Both the position numbers and the translations under genes were made by a program. A DNA stretch of 64,000 nt. It comes from Vulcanococcus sp. (GTDB taxonomy: Bacteria; Cyanobacteriota; Cyanobacteriia; PCC-6307; Cyanobiaceae). How positions within the stretch are numbered: position 1 is the stretch's first letter; the number at the start of each line of letters is the position of its first letter. The notes beneath the pieces were generated by a model. That model saw only the letters and a program-made list of their open reading frames with translations, had not been told where the DNA came from and did not search any database. Positions 8,583 to 18,554 of the stretch are shown piece by piece. The stretch is taken from positions 39,509 through 103,508 of the forward strand of contig JAHUZV010000022.1 of the NCBI GenBank assembly GCA_019264575.1. Direction: 5' to 3'.

Positions 8583-9367
8583 GCCTGCCGGAGCAACTGC
8601 TGCTGAGCGATCTGCTCCGCTGCCGCGTGCGCTGCGATCAGGGCATCGATCATGGCGCTGGTGCGATCGCCTGGATGCATCCCCCGGTGCATCGCCTGCT
8701 GGGCTGGATCAGTAAGCCTTCCGCCTTTGGTGATCGCCGCCAGGCTTGGCGTCTCGATCAATTACGCGGCCTCAGCGAGCTGGAAGCCCTCGTGAAAGGC
8801 CCCGGGGCCGACACTGACCTGCCCACGGTGGATCGACTCCCCACCCTGATCGAAGCAGCCCTGCTTGATCGTCACGGCGAAGCGATCGGCAGCGTGGCTG
8901 ACGCTGCGGTGGAGCTCAATACGGGCCGCATCTTGCATTACTTGGTGTCCCGCAGTGATCCGCGCCTGCCAGGCAGCAGCCGTTGGCGCCTCAGCCCCGA
9001 GCGCATCAGCGATCAGCAGCCCGGCCAGGTTTTCACGGAGTTGAGCGGTCTGGATGATCTACCGCTGGCCCGGGCCAGCGTGCGCCAGGAATTCCTGCGA
9101 CGCGGCCGTCGCTGGCGCGACCAGCTGCAGGAGGAGACCGAGCGCCTGCGCGATTCGTTCCAGCAGGCCGGCGATCGTTTCGAGGAGCGGCTGGAAGGTT
9201 GGCTGGAAGACGAGCCGGCTTGGGAGCCTGAGCAGCATCCGGATCCGTTGGATCCAAGGGTGCCCGGTGAAGCCTGGGACGATTGGGGTGACGAACCCCC
9301 TGAAGCCAACTCTTCTCCCTCCCGCCGAACACGACAGCAACGTGAAGACGAGGATCCCTGGTTTTGA
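8579..9367 (+). CDS. PRC-barrel domain protein conserved next to dnaN in picocyanobacteria
   Basis: A 262-residue protein with a GTG start overlapping dnaN (GTGA). Residues about 85-165 (TLIEAALLDRHGEAIGSVAD, later WRLSPERI) look like a PRC-barrel, a small beta-barrel used for RNA or protein interactions in RimM-like proteins. It is followed by a charged helical segment (QLQEETERLRDSFQQAGDRF) and a Pro/Asp/Glu-rich disordered tail. No enzymatic motif was recognised. A gene at this position between dnaN and purL is a conserved feature of Synechococcus/Prochlorococcus genomes. Role unknown. Confidence 0.8.
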   Translation: MSLPEQLLLSDLLRCRVRCDQGIDHGAGAIAWMHPPVHRLLGWISKPSAFGDRRQAWRLDQLRGLSELEALVKGPGADTDLPTVDRLPTLIEAALLDRHGEAIGSVADAAVELNTGRILHYLVSRSDPRLPGSSRWRLSPERISDQQPGQVFTELSGLDDLPLARASVRQEFLRRGRRWRDQLQEETERLRDSFQQAGDRFEERLEGWLEDEPAWEPEQHPDPLDPRVPGEAWDDWGDEPPEANSSPSRRTRQQREDEDPWF

Positions 9368-9424
9368 TCCTTGGACACTCCGCCGAACTAGCTTGAAGAC
9401 AACAAGCCCTCCAAGAGGTGTGCC

Positions 9425-10627
9425 GTGTGTTATCAGTGCCTTCTAGCCGGCGCTGTCAGCCGCGCCCTTGGTGCTTCCCATGCCCTGGGAGAGATCAGCC
9501 TGCGCACGATCCCCACGGATTTGTTGATTGCGCCAGATTTTCAACGCTTCAGCACCCAGCAGGCGATCACTGATGGTGTGTTGGATCTTTACCTGCATCG
9601 ACCAGCCGGTCCCGTTCAGGTCAATGGTGGTGACTACGGCGCTCAGACCATTCAGGCCTTGGCTATCGACGACGCCTTCTTGGCCTTTATCGATCAGGCG
9701 ATTCGCAGGCTCGATGCGGAGCTTGATTTAGATTTTCGCCTCGTTGATACGGCTGATCAGGCCGATGTTCGCCTCTATTTAGATAGTGAAATCGAACTTG
9801 GTGGCGGTGGTCTCACCCTCGGGATTGCGCTGAGCAATGACACCGCTCAGAAAGATTTCTGGGAGTTGATGCTCAATGCACCGGCTTTCAATGGAGAGAT
9901 CGACTATCTCTACTACGCCGCTCTGCATGAGTTGGGCCACGCCTTGGGTCTTGAGCATCCGTTTGATGGTTCGGATGGTGATGTGTTCGAGAGTTCCAAC
10001 TCCTCCCGCAGCGCTTACCCCGAAGAAACGCTGATGGCCTATCGCAACCCTCAGGGGGAGACCTGGCCCACCTGGTTCAGTGCGAACGATCTCGCTGCTC
10101 TGAAAGCGATCTGGGGCGAGGAAACCGGACGCGGGGTCAATACAACCGCCCGGAGCACCGGTGATCGCTTGATCGGCACTGCCTCCGATGATGTGCTGAT
10201 TGGTGGGGCAGGCCAGGATTTGCTCCGCGGTGAGCTCGGCAACGACAAGCTCACTGGAGGTGGCTCCGCTGATGAGCTTTGGGGAGGCCTTGGCAGTAAC
10301 CGCTTCTCCAGCGCGACAGATGGCGCAATGGATTGGCTTCTGATCAGCAGAGACGGCTCCTCCAAGCGATCGAAAATGCGCCGGAGCGTTGACGACATTG
10401 CTGACCTCGGTTCTGAAGATCAGATCGGCATCCTCGGTACCCGCACCAGCCGTCTTCGTTTTGCCGCAACTTCCATCGAATCCAAGTCATACGGTCTTTT
10501 GGATGGCATCGGCATCTACGTGGGCAACCGTCTCGAGGCGATCTACACCGGTGGAGACCTGTCCCGAACTGAGCTCCAGAACCTCACAGTGGGTCTGCCT
10601 GCCGGCTACTCCGGCGACCTCGGGTGA
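9425..10627 (+). CDS. RTX-type zinc metalloprotease (serralysin-like metzincin)
   Basis: A 400-residue protein. The metzincin zinc site HELGHALGLEHP lies near residues 167-178, followed by a Met-turn candidate in LMAYR near 203, so the catalytic set is intact. A short block of glycine-rich RTX calcium repeats (GGAGQDLLRGELGNDKLTGG) follows at about 252-290, and then a C-terminal region likely to hold a type I secretion signal. There is no Sec signal peptide, as expected for type I substrates. A single T1SS is visible at 32.5-36.8 kb. The gene interrupts the otherwise conserved dnaN - PRC-barrel - purL order, which suggests insertion. The start is GTG at 9425; no better ATG exists before the conserved region. 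Confidence 0.85.
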   Translation: MCYQCLLAGAVSRALGASHALGEISLRTIPTDLLIAPDFQRFSTQQAITDGVLDLYLHRPAGPVQVNGGDYGAQTIQALAIDDAFLAFIDQAIRRLDAELDLDFRLVDTADQADVRLYLDSEIELGGGGLTLGIALSNDTAQKDFWELMLNAPAFNGEIDYLYYAALHELGHALGLEHPFDGSDGDVFESSNSSRSAYPEETLMAYRNPQGETWPTWFSANDLAALKAIWGEETGRGVNTTARSTGDRLIGTASDDVLIGGAGQDLLRGELGNDKLTGGGSADELWGGLGSNRFSSATDGAMDWLLISRDGSSKRSKMRRSVDDIADLGSEDQIGILGTRTSRLRFAATSIESKSYGLLDGIGIYVGNRLEAIYTGGDLSRTELQNLTVGLPAGYSGDLG

Positions 10628-10659
10628 GTCGCTCAGCGAGACTGGACTGATCTGCTCCG

Positions 10660-13038
10660 TTGGTTGTGGTCGCCGCTCCCGAGTACTCCGTTCCTGAAGC
10701 CCTCAAGAAGGAGAACCTCAGCCAGGCCGATTACGACGAGATCTGCCGCCGCCTCGGCCGTGCCCCCAACCGCGCTGAGCTGGGCATGTTTGGGGTGATG
10801 TGGTCGGAGCACTGTTGCTACCGCAACTCGCGGCCGCTGCTGCAGGGCTTCCCCACCACCGGCCCGCGCATCCTGGTGGGTCCCGGTGAGAACGCCGGTG
10901 TTGTGGATCTGGGCGAAGGGCAGCGCCTCGCTTTCAAGATCGAAAGCCACAACCACCCCTCGGCCGTGGAGCCGTTCCAGGGGGCAGCCACGGGCGTGGG
11001 CGGCATCCTGCGCGACATCTTCACCATGGGCGCCAGGCCGATTGCCCTGCTTAACGCCCTGCGTTTCGGGCCGCTGGAGGACGAGCGCAACGTGGGTCTG
11101 ATGGAAGGCGTGGTGGCCGGCATCGCCCACTACGGCAACTGCGTGGGTGTGCCCACCGTGGGTGGTGAGGTGGCTTTCGACCCCAGCTACTCCGGCAATC
11201 CCTTGGTGAACGCCATGGCCCTTGGGCTCATGGAAACCGACGACATCGTCTGCTCCGGCGCCGAGGGGGTGGGGTACCCCGTGGTTTACGTGGGCAGCAC
11301 CACGGGCCGCGATGGCATGGGCGGCGCCAGCTTTGCCTCGGCTGAACTCACCGAGGCCTCCCTCGATGATCGCCCCGCCGTGCAGGTGGGCGATCCCTTC
11401 CTGGAGAAGGGGTTGATCGAGGCCTGCCTCGAGGCCTTCCAGACCGGTGATGTGGTGGCCGCTCAGGACATGGGCGCCGCCGGCCTCACCTGCAGCTGCT
11501 CGGAGATGGCCGCCAAAGGGGGCCTGGGCATCGAGCTGGACCTCGATCGCGTGCCCGCCCGTGAGGCCGGCATGACCCCCTACGAGTTTCTGCTCAGCGA
11601 ATCCCAGGAGCGGATGCTGTTCGTGGTGAAGCCTGGCCGTGAGCAGGCCTTGATGCAGAGCTTCACCCGCTGGGGCTTGCAGGCCGCTGTGGTTGGCCGC
11701 GTGCTGGAAGACAACATCGTGCGCGTGCTCCAGAACGGCGAGGTGGCGGCTGAGGTGCCCGCCAGCGCCCTGGCAGACGACACGCCGATCAACCGCCACG
11801 AGCTCATCAGCGAACCACCGGCCGAGATCCAGGCCCATTGGCGCTGGAGCGAAGCCGAGCTCCCGGCCGCGAGCACCAGCGGCATCACCCCGGCCGGCGG
11901 CACCGCCCTCAGCTGGAACGACGCCCTGCTGCAGCTGCTGGATGACCCCACCATCGCCTCCAAGCGCTGGGTGTATCGCCAGTACGACCACCAGGTGCAG
12001 GCCAACACCGTGATCCCCCCCGGCGGCGCTGACGCTGCGGTGGTGCGCTTGCGCCCCCAGGCCAGCAGCGCTGCCGCCAACCGCGGCGTGGCGGCCGTGG
12101 TGGATTGCCCCAACCGTTGGGTGGCACTCGATCCTGAGCGCGGCGGTATGGCCGCAGTGGCCGAGGCGGCCCGCAACCTCAGCTGCGTCGGCGCCGAGCC
12201 CCTGGCCGTCACCGACAACCTCAATTTCCCATCCCCGGAAACCCCCACCGGCTACTGGCAGCTGGCCCTGGCCTGCCGCGGTCTCTCGGCCGCCTGCTCG
12301 GCCCTCGATACCCCCGTCACAGGCGGCAACGTCTCCCTGTACAACGAAACCCGCCTGCCGGATGGGCGTATGCAGCCCATCCACCCCACGCCAGTGGTGG
12401 GCATGGTGGGTCTGGTGCACGACCTCGCTCAAGTGCGCGGCCAGGCCTGGCGCGAAGCGGGCGATGCGATCTGGTTGCTCGGCGTGCCTTTAGAGGCGGG
12501 GGAGACTCCCGCCGATCCCCGCTTGAGCCTGGCCGGCAGCAGCTATCTGGAGCGAGTGCATGGAGCCGTAACAGGGCGCCCGCCCGAGATTGATCTAGAG
12601 CTGGAGCGTTCGGTGCAGGGCTTCCTGCGCCAGGCGATCGCCGCCGGCCTGGTGCGCTCCGCCCATGACCTCAGCGATGGCGGCCTGGCGGTGGCTGCTG
12701 CGGAAGCCTCGATTGCTAGCGGTCTCGGTGCCCATCTCGAGATCCCTGCCAGCGCTGCCCGCGTGGATCGCCTGCTCTTCGCTGAAGGCGGCGCCCGCAT
12801 CCTGGTGAGCGTGGCCCCGGCGCAGACCGTCGCTTGGCAGGAGGCTCTCGATGCAGCGAACGCCGCCAAGGCAGGTTCCGTTCCTGCTCACTGCTTGGGT
12901 GTGGTGGCGGCTGAGGCTGAGCTGCAGATCCAGCAGGCCGGCCAGCCGCTGCTGCGCTTGCCGGTGTCCCAGATGGCGTCTCAGTTTGAGCAGGCTATCC
13001 CCCGCCGCATGGGCGTTGATCTGCCCCCCACAGCGTGA
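10660..13038 (+). CDS. purL: Phosphoribosylformylglycinamidine synthase subunit PurL
   Basis: The 792-residue small-type PurL, which works with PurS and PurQ in the fourth step of purine synthesis (FGAR + Gln + ATP to FGAM). It contains [20 protein letters not shown], the ATP-site stretch [19 protein letters not shown] and the second-half [13 protein letters not shown]-type repeat, typical of the duplicated AIRS-like fold. There is no ATG at the N-terminus: TTG at 10660 or GTG at 10666 are the only reasonable starts. The stop overlaps purF by 4 bp. Confidence 0.96.
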   Translation: MVVVAAPEYSVPEALKKENLSQADYDEICRRLGRAPNRAELGMFGVMWSEHCCYRNSRPLLQGFPTTGPRILVGPGENAGVVDLGEGQRLAFKIESHNHPSAVEPFQGAATGVGGILRDIFTMGARPIALLNALRFGPLEDERNVGLMEGVVAGIAHYGNCVGVPTVGGEVAFDPSYSGNPLVNAMALGLMETDDIVCSGAEGVGYPVVYVGSTTGRDGMGGASFASAELTEASLDDRPAVQVGDPFLEKGLIEACLEAFQTGDVVAAQDMGAAGLTCSCSEMAAKGGLGIELDLDRVPAREAGMTPYEFLLSESQERMLFVVKPGREQALMQSFTRWGLQAAVVGRVLEDNIVRVLQNGEVAAEVPASALADDTPINRHELISEPPAEIQAHWRWSEAELPAASTSGITPAGGTALSWNDALLQLLDDPTIASKRWVYRQYDHQVQANTVIPPGGADAAVVRLRPQASSAAANRGVAAVVDCPNRWVALDPERGGMAAVAEAARNLSCVGAEPLAVTDNLNFPSPETPTGYWQLALACRGLSAACSALDTPVTGGNVSLYNETRLPDGRMQPIHPTPVVGMVGLVHDLAQVRGQAWREAGDAIWLLGVPLEAGETPADPRLSLAGSSYLERVHGAVTGRPPEIDLELERSVQGFLRQAIAAGLVRSAHDLSDGGLAVAAAEASIASGLGAHLEIPASAARVDRLLFAEGGARILVSVAPAQTVAWQEALDAANAAKAGSVPAHCLGVVAAEAELQIQQAGQPLLRLPVSQMASQFEQAIPRRMGVDLPPTA

Positions 13039-14678
13039 GCCGGGGCTCCGGCACGAACACACCCCTGATGCACAATGCTGAAACAAACCCAATGGTGGGA
13101 ACTGCGGTGACCGACGTGCACTCCGGCTCACTGCCCACCACCGAGTTCAGTACCCACGCGGCTCTCCAAGAACAAGCCTGCGAACGGCCCGACAAGCCGG
13201 AAGAAGCCTGCGGCGTGTTTGCGGTGCTCGCCGCCGATCAGCCGGTGGCCAACCTCACCTATTTCGGTCTCTACGCCCTGCAGCACCGGGGGCAGGAGTC
13301 GGCCGGCATTGCGGTGTTTGATGCGGCATCAGCTGACGAACAGCCCGGGGCTTCCCGCGCGACCGCAGGCCCCAAGGTGCGCATGCACAAGGACATGGGC
13401 CTGGTGAGCCAGGTGTTCGATCAGGGCGTGCTTGAGCGCCTGCCTGGTCAGCTGGCCATCGGCCACAACCGCTATTCCACCACCGGTAGCAGCAAGGCCT
13501 GCAACGCCCAGCCGGTGCTGCTCAACACCCGCCTCGGTCCGCTCGCCTTCGCCCACAACGGCAACCTGGTGAATGCCGGCGAACTGCGCGAAGCGATCTC
13601 CGCCGACATCCCGGAAGTGGAGTTCACCTCCACCACCGATTCCGAACTGATTGCCTTTGCGATTCAGCATGCGGTGAATCAGGGCCTGGGCTGGGATGCG
13701 GCGATCCGCGAGGCCGCCGGTCGCTGCCGCGGTGCCTTCAGCTTGGTGATCGGCACCCCTGAAGGCCTGTATGCCCTGCGCGATGGCCACGGCATCCGTC
13801 CGCTGGTGTTCGGCCACATGGGCGAGATCAGCGAGGCCCAGTGGGTGGTGAGCAGCGAAACCTGCGGGCTTGACATCATCGGCGCCAGCTTCGATGGCGA
13901 TGTGGAACCCGGCGAGATCATGCATTTCCGCCTGGGTGATCCCCAACCCACGCGCAGCCGCTGGACCACCGAACCCGCCAAGCTCTGCGTGTTCGAGATG
14001 ATCTACTTCGCCCGGCCTGACAGCCGCTTCTTCGGCGAATCGCTCTACAGCTACCGGGTGCGCATTGGCGAAGTGCTGGCCCGCGAAACGCCCGTGGAGG
14101 CCGACATCGTGATTGGCGTGCCCGATTCCGGCATCCCGGCAGCGATCGGCTATTCGCAGTACAGCGGCATCCCCTTCGGTGACGGCCTGATCAAGAACCG
14201 CTACGTGGGCCGCACCTTCATCCAGCCCACCCAGGCGATGCGCGAGGCCGGCATCCGCGTGAAGCTCAACCCCCTGCCCGATGTGCTCGCCGGCAAGCGC
14301 GTGGTGGTGATCGACGACTCGATCGTGCGCGGCACCACCAGTCGCAAGCTCGTGGCCGCCATCCGCGATGCCGGTGCCACCGAGGTGCACATGCGCATCA
14401 GCTCACCGCCGGTGACGCACCCCTGCTTCTACGGCATCGACACCGATACCCAGGACCAGCTGATCGCCGCCCGTCTCACTCTTGAAGAGATTGCGGCACA
14501 CCTGGGCGTGGATTCCCTCGCCTATCTCACCAAGGAGGGCATGGTGGAAGCGGCCCAAGCCAACGCTTCTAACTTCTGCACCGCCTGCTTCGATGGCGCC
14601 TATCCGATCGAGATGGACCCGGAAGTCAGTGGCAGCAAGCTGATGCTGGAGCCCAAGGGGATCGCGGCCACGGTTTGA
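13035..14678 (+). CDS. purF: Amidophosphoribosyltransferase
   Basis: Catalyses the first committed step of purine synthesis, PRPP + Gln to phosphoribosylamine. The catalytic Cys of the Ntn glutaminase is in [11 protein letters not shown] (Cys59 from the GTG), so a propeptide is removed. [19 protein letters not shown]-like glutaminase motifs are present (here [13 protein letters not shown]), as are the PRPP loop [16 protein letters not shown] and Cys residues in THPCFYGID and [12 protein letters not shown] that fit a 4Fe-4S cluster. GTG 13035 overlaps purL; ATG 13068 and ATG 13092 are shorter alternatives that leave a more usual propeptide. Convergent with lysC. Confidence 0.96.
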   Translation: MSRGSGTNTPLMHNAETNPMVGTAVTDVHSGSLPTTEFSTHAALQEQACERPDKPEEACGVFAVLAADQPVANLTYFGLYALQHRGQESAGIAVFDAASADEQPGASRATAGPKVRMHKDMGLVSQVFDQGVLERLPGQLAIGHNRYSTTGSSKACNAQPVLLNTRLGPLAFAHNGNLVNAGELREAISADIPEVEFTSTTDSELIAFAIQHAVNQGLGWDAAIREAAGRCRGAFSLVIGTPEGLYALRDGHGIRPLVFGHMGEISEAQWVVSSETCGLDIIGASFDGDVEPGEIMHFRLGDPQPTRSRWTTEPAKLCVFEMIYFARPDSRFFGESLYSYRVRIGEVLARETPVEADIVIGVPDSGIPAAIGYSQYSGIPFGDGLIKNRYVGRTFIQPTQAMREAGIRVKLNPLPDVLAGKRVVVIDDSIVRGTTSRKLVAAIRDAGATEVHMRISSPPVTHPCFYGIDTDTQDQLIAARLTLEEIAAHLGVDSLAYLTKEGMVEAAQANASNFCTACFDGAYPIEMDPEVSGSKLMLEPKGIAATV

Positions 14679-14705
14679 TTCTCGGTTGATCAATCGGGTT
14701 ATTCA

Positions 14706-16559
14706 TCACACCGGCGCTTCTGTGCCCTGGGCCTGGTGTTGCACTGATCCGCCCAGCCCGAAGGCGGCGTGCACCACCTGCAGCGCTTTCACGCCTTCCG
14801 CTTCTGGCACCACGCAGCTGGTGCGGATCTCGCTGGTGGCGATCATTTCGATGTTCACCCCGGCGTCCGCCAGGGAGCGGAACATCCGAGCCGCGGTTCC
14901 TGCGGTGCAGGGCATCCCGGCTCCCACGGCGCTGATGCGGGCGATGGCCATGCCTTCTTCGAAGCTGGCGCCGGGCCACTGATTGAGCAGCGGTTGCAGT
15001 GCCGTGCGTGCCCGTTCCAGATCGTCGCGCTTCAGACAGAAGCCCATATCGCGGCTCTGTTGATCACCGCTGCCGTGGCTGCGCTCTGACTGCACGATGG
15101 CATCGAGGCTGATGCCCGCATCGGCAAGCACCCGGCATACGGCTGCCGCGGTACCGGGTTTGTCGGGGATGTGGCGTACAGCCACCTGGGCCTGGTCGCG
15201 ATCCAGGGCCACGCCGCGCACCTCCGGTTCTCCGGCACCGGAGGGCGGCGGGTTGAGATGCAGTTGCCGCTCGCTGAGCTCGAAGCACTGGGCAGCGGCT
15301 TGCAGCGCTTTGTTGCCTTGATGACCGTCCACCAGGCAGCTCACTTTCACTTCGCTGGTGGCGATTAAGCGCAGGTTGATGCCGCCCTTGGCCAGGGTGT
15401 CGAACAGGCGGGCCGCTACGCCAGGGCGGCCCATGATCCCGGCGCCCGAGATGCTCAGTTTGGCCATGCCGCCTTCAGCGCTGATGGTGGCGCTCTCAGC
15501 GCCTGCTCCCATTGCCGCTAGCACCTCACGGCACACCAGCTGGGCCCTATCCAGCTGCGATTCGGCCACGGTGAAAGCGATGTCGTTGGTGAAGCCGCAG
15601 TGGTCTCCGCTGCAGTGGGCATCGGCTTCGTGGGTGGATTGCACGATCAGATCCACGTTCAGTCCCGCGGCTGAGAGTGCTTCGAACAGCTGGGCCGCCA
15701 CGCCGGGGCGATCAGGCACATGGGCCAGGGCCAGCACGGCTTGCTCGGTGTCGAGCTCGGCGCCATCCACGGGTTTGCCCAGTTCCAGGCCTTCGCCGCT
15801 GCCGCGGCGGCTGGTGGCATCGCTGGTGAGCAGGGTGCCGGGCTGATCGCTCCAGCTGGAGCGCACCACCAGCGGTACGCCGTAGTTGCGGGCGATCTCC
15901 ACGGCCCTCGGATGCAGCACGGCGGCGCCGAGGCTGGCTAGCTCCAGCATCTCGTTGCAGGTGATCGTGTCCATCAGCTGGGCATCGGCCACCTTGCGGG
16001 GGTCAGTGGTGAGTACTCCTGGCACATCGGTATAGATCTCGCAGGCATCGGCGCCCAGGGCTGCTGCCAGGGCCACAGCGGAGGTGTCGGAGCCGCCGCG
16101 GCCGAGGGTGGTGATTTCGGGTAGGCCGCTCAGGCCGCTGCTGGTGCCCTGGAAGCCGGCCACCACCACGACGTTCCCATCGGCTAGCAGGCGCTGCAGC
16201 CGGTCGGTGCGCACTTCCAGGATCCGCGCGCGGCCATGGGCGGATTCTGTGAGGATGCCCACCTGCGGGCCTGTCATCGACACGGCCGGCACCCCCAGGG
16301 CGTTCAGCGCCATCGCCAGCAGCGCGATCGACACCTGCTCTCCGGTGGCCAGCAGCATGTCCATCTCCCGCTGGGGCGGGTTGCTGCTGATGGCACGGGC
16401 AAGGCCCGTGAGTTCATCGGTGGTGTGGCCCATGGCCGACACCACGATCACCAGATCGTTGCCGGCCTGACGGCTGGCGGCGATGCGCTGAGCTACCGCT
16501 TGGATCCGCTCCACATCGGCCACGGAGGTGCCGCCGAATTTCTGGACCAGTAGGGCCAT
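14706..16559 (-). CDS. lysC: Aspartate kinase with four ACT domains
   Basis: A 617-residue enzyme phosphorylating aspartate for Lys, Thr and Met synthesis. The kinase domain starts MALLVQKFGGTSVADVERI. It contains GRGGSDTSAVALAAALGADA, the substrate-binding region. The C-terminal half carries two tandem ACT pairs (PDRPGVAAQLFEALSAAGLN near 280; PGVAARLFDTLAKGGINLRL; PDKPGTAAAVCRVLADAGIS; GMPCTAGTAARMFRSLADAG). This duplicated-ACT layout is typical of cyanobacterial LysC and is the feedback-inhibition module for Lys/Thr. Confidence 0.96.
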   Translation of the reverse strand: MALLVQKFGGTSVADVERIQAVAQRIAASRQAGNDLVIVVSAMGHTTDELTGLARAISSNPPQREMDMLLATGEQVSIALLAMALNALGVPAVSMTGPQVGILTESAHGRARILEVRTDRLQRLLADGNVVVVAGFQGTSSGLSGLPEITTLGRGGSDTSAVALAAALGADACEIYTDVPGVLTTDPRKVADAQLMDTITCNEMLELASLGAAVLHPRAVEIARNYGVPLVVRSSWSDQPGTLLTSDATSRRGSGEGLELGKPVDGAELDTEQAVLALAHVPDRPGVAAQLFEALSAAGLNVDLIVQSTHEADAHCSGDHCGFTNDIAFTVAESQLDRAQLVCREVLAAMGAGAESATISAEGGMAKLSISGAGIMGRPGVAARLFDTLAKGGINLRLIATSEVKVSCLVDGHQGNKALQAAAQCFELSERQLHLNPPPSGAGEPEVRGVALDRDQAQVAVRHIPDKPGTAAAVCRVLADAGISLDAIVQSERSHGSGDQQSRDMGFCLKRDDLERARTALQPLLNQWPGASFEEGMAIARISAVGAGMPCTAGTAARMFRSLADAGVNIEMIATSEIRTSCVVPEAEGVKALQVVHAAFGLGGSVQHQAQGTEAPV

Positions 16560-16620
16560 GGGGAGCAGCGCCGGGCCGGCGCGAATACAGCGTTAACGGC
16601 TGATTGTCGTACGTGGGGTT

Positions 16621-17622
16621 TCAAGCGGCTAACAGGAAGCCATCGCGGAAGGCATCGCCGGGCTCGCTGCCACGTTTGAGCGCCGCCTCCACCTCGAGCA
16701 GCTGGCGCAGCAGCGCCAGAAAGCGGGCTGGTTTGCGGCCGCGGATCTGCTTGCGCATCACATAGATCCGTTTTGGGTTACCGATGCCGGCGGCCTTGGC
16801 GATGGCGTTCACGTCGCTCTCGCCCTGTTGATCCAGCAGGCTCACCCACAGCCAGCCGCGGATCTGCCCACAGAGGGTGGCCACGATCCGCAGAGCCGGC
16901 TCATTGGCCACCAGCAGCGCATCCACCAGGGCCACAGCCTCGGCTGGCTGGCCAGCCAGCAGCGCATCGCCCACTTGCAGGGCGTTGGTGGCGTGGCTGC
17001 CCACCAGGGCCTCCACAGCCGCGGCCGTGATCGGTGGTTGCGGCGTCTTCGTACCCGGCTGCGCTCCCACGTAGAGCGCCAGCTTTTCCAGTTCGCTGGC
17101 CAGGCGGGCGCTGTCGCTGCCAATGGCGTCGCTCAGGGATTCGGCGGCTGCCGGCTCCAGCTGCAGCCCTAGCTCTCGGGCGGTGCGCTGCACCAACTCG
17201 ATCTGGCCGGCGCCGTCCCACACCGCCGGCAGCTGGAAGCTCTGCTCGCGCGCCTCGCCGGTTTTCACCAGCTTTTGGAGCGCTTTGGTGGTGCGCAGCC
17301 GTGCATCCGGCTTGCCACTGCTCACCAGCACCAAATGGCAGTTGGCGGGAACCAGCGGCAGGGCTGCCTCCAGTTGCTCCGCCAGCTCGGCCGGACTTTG
17401 ATTGCAGAACGGGCTGCGCTGCAGCACCACCACGCGATCGCCGCCGCCAAAGGGTGGAGTACGGGCTTCTTCCAAAGCTTGGGAGGCTTGAGCGGCATCG
17501 TTGCCGTCCAGGCGGGCGAGGTTGATGCTCTGCCAGGCGGGGTCGGTGCGTTCAGCCACCAGCGCTTCCACCGCCCGGGAGCGGGCGGCTTCGTCGTCGC
17601 CCCAGAGCAGGTGGATCGGCAT
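16621..17622 (-). CDS. holA: DNA polymerase III delta subunit
   Basis: A 333-residue clamp-loader delta subunit starting MPIHLLWGDDEAARSRAVEA, the usual HolA N-terminus. The central part has RVVVLQRSPF and the C-terminal collar domain has KAAGIGNPKRIYVMRKQIRG. It opens the DnaN clamp. The frame is open upstream to 17817, but that part overlaps the preceding gene and is not HolA-like. Its ATG overlaps the stop of the upstream antitoxin-PIN gene by one base (TGATG), so the two are probably co-translated. Confidence 0.94.
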   Translation of the reverse strand: MPIHLLWGDDEAARSRAVEALVAERTDPAWQSINLARLDGNDAAQASQALEEARTPPFGGGDRVVVLQRSPFCNQSPAELAEQLEAALPLVPANCHLVLVSSGKPDARLRTTKALQKLVKTGEAREQSFQLPAVWDGAGQIELVQRTARELGLQLEPAAAESLSDAIGSDSARLASELEKLALYVGAQPGTKTPQPPITAAAVEALVGSHATNALQVGDALLAGQPAEAVALVDALLVANEPALRIVATLCGQIRGWLWVSLLDQQGESDVNAIAKAAGIGNPKRIYVMRKQIRGRKPARFLALLRQLLEVEAALKRGSEPGDAFRDGFLLAA

Positions 17623-18383
17623 CAGAGGCGCAGGGCGCTGAGCACCGGATGTTGGCCAGTCTGGGCGAGGGCGGGGTGATCGGTCACCAGCACGGTGGCT
17701 TCGGCTGCGATGGCGGTGGCCAGTTCGATCGCGCGGATTGCATCGAGCTGCGGTTCCTGCCGCTGCAGCCGCGCCGCGGCCAGCACCAGGGTTCCATCGG
17801 CCGGCAGCTGCAGCCACTGCTGCGGGTTAGCGAAGGCGGTGGCATAGCGCTGGGCCAGCAGCTCATCCCCCTGAGCCAGCGGCCCTTCCAGCACACGCGC
17901 CAGGCTCACGCTGCTGATCACCCCCTGCCAGGTGCCCTGGGCGATGCCCTGCATCAGCGGTTGCAGGTACTTGCCAGTTCCTTTGGCGTCAGCCAGGAAG
18001 GCCACCAAAGCGGTGCCATCGAGGGCGATGCGGCTGCCCTGCACGAGGCTCCTGGGGTGGAACGGGGCTTGTTCATTCTGATCCGGGCCGATCTCCCGAA
18101 CGAAGGCTGGCGAAGTGGGGGCTGGTCTGGCGGGATGGCGTTGATTGGGATCCCAATAGCGGCGCCCGCTGCCCTGCAGCGCCATCAGGCTCTGGATCTG
18201 CCGCTGGCGCTTGAGCGGATCTGTTGGGATTTGGCCCCCCAGTGGCACCAGAGCGGCCATGGGCTTCTTGTGGCGCTGGATCACAAACTCCTCGCCGCCC
18301 GCCGCCCGCTCCAGCAGTTCCGGTAGTCGGCGCCGGGCTTCCTCAACGCCTAGGGGAGCGGACACCGGGCTGAGCTTGGTCAT
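17622..18383 (-). CDS. Single-polypeptide Phd/YefM-like antitoxin fused to PIN toxin domain
   Basis: A 253-residue protein from ATG 18381-18383 (MTKLSPVSAPLGVEEARRRL). Residues about 8-50 (GVEEARRRLPELLERAAGGE, then FVIQRHKKPMAALVPL) look like a Phd/YefM antitoxin DNA-binding head. After a Pro-rich linker, residues about 120-253 look like a PIN domain: RIALDGTALVAFLA with a first Asp, SLARVLEGPL with a Glu, and LDAIRAIELATAIAAEATVL followed by TDHPALA with the last Asp. Normally these are two genes. A GTAC dyad operator candidate sits 15-53 bp upstream. Longer starts at 18404 and 18509 would run through that dyad. It is coupled to holA. The pairing with the toxin domain in cis could give intramolecular neutralisation; this is inference. 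Confidence 0.72.
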   Translation of the reverse strand: MTKLSPVSAPLGVEEARRRLPELLERAAGGEEFVIQRHKKPMAALVPLGGQIPTDPLKRQRQIQSLMALQGSGRRYWDPNQRHPARPAPTSPAFVREIGPDQNEQAPFHPRSLVQGSRIALDGTALVAFLADAKGTGKYLQPLMQGIAQGTWQGVISSVSLARVLEGPLAQGDELLAQRYATAFANPQQWLQLPADGTLVLAAARLQRQEPQLDAIRAIELATAIAAEATVLVTDHPALAQTGQHPVLSALRL

Positions 18384-18397
18384 GTTGTCGCTACAGC

Positions 18398-18436
18398 TGT
18401 CCATGCTTCTGTACAGATTGTACGAAAACCTGGACA
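18398..18436. promoter_or_regulatory. GTAC dyad element, copy C (fully symmetric; putative antitoxin operator)
   Basis: This is the best copy: TGTCCA (18398-18403), seven bases, GTAC (18411-18414), five bases, GTAC (18420-18423), seven bases, TGGACA (18431-18436). The spacing is perfectly symmetric about 18417. It lies directly upstream of the antitoxin-PIN fusion gene. YefM-type antitoxins are known to bind palindromes with a TGTACA core, which occurs here at 18410-18415. Autoregulation is inferred. Confidence 0.6.
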
Positions 18437-18554
18437 TCGGTGTGCGATTTGGTTGGTCTGGATCCAGAACACCTGGGTGCCCTTTGGATCCCACGAGCAG
18501 TCGCCGCACCGTGACCGATCAAGCTTCAGTACAGACCACTGCGTGGGTGCTGGT

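Noticed and set aside
10633-12432. A 599-codon open frame antisense to purL
   Set aside because: Rich in His, Gly, Ala and Val as expected for the antisense of a GC-rich gene; purL on the other strand has full family motifs.
18453-18554. N-terminal extension of CobH from a TTG start
   Set aside because: The added residues (WIQNTWVPFGSHEQSPH) have no similarity to the family, and GTG codons closer to DHPIF are available.
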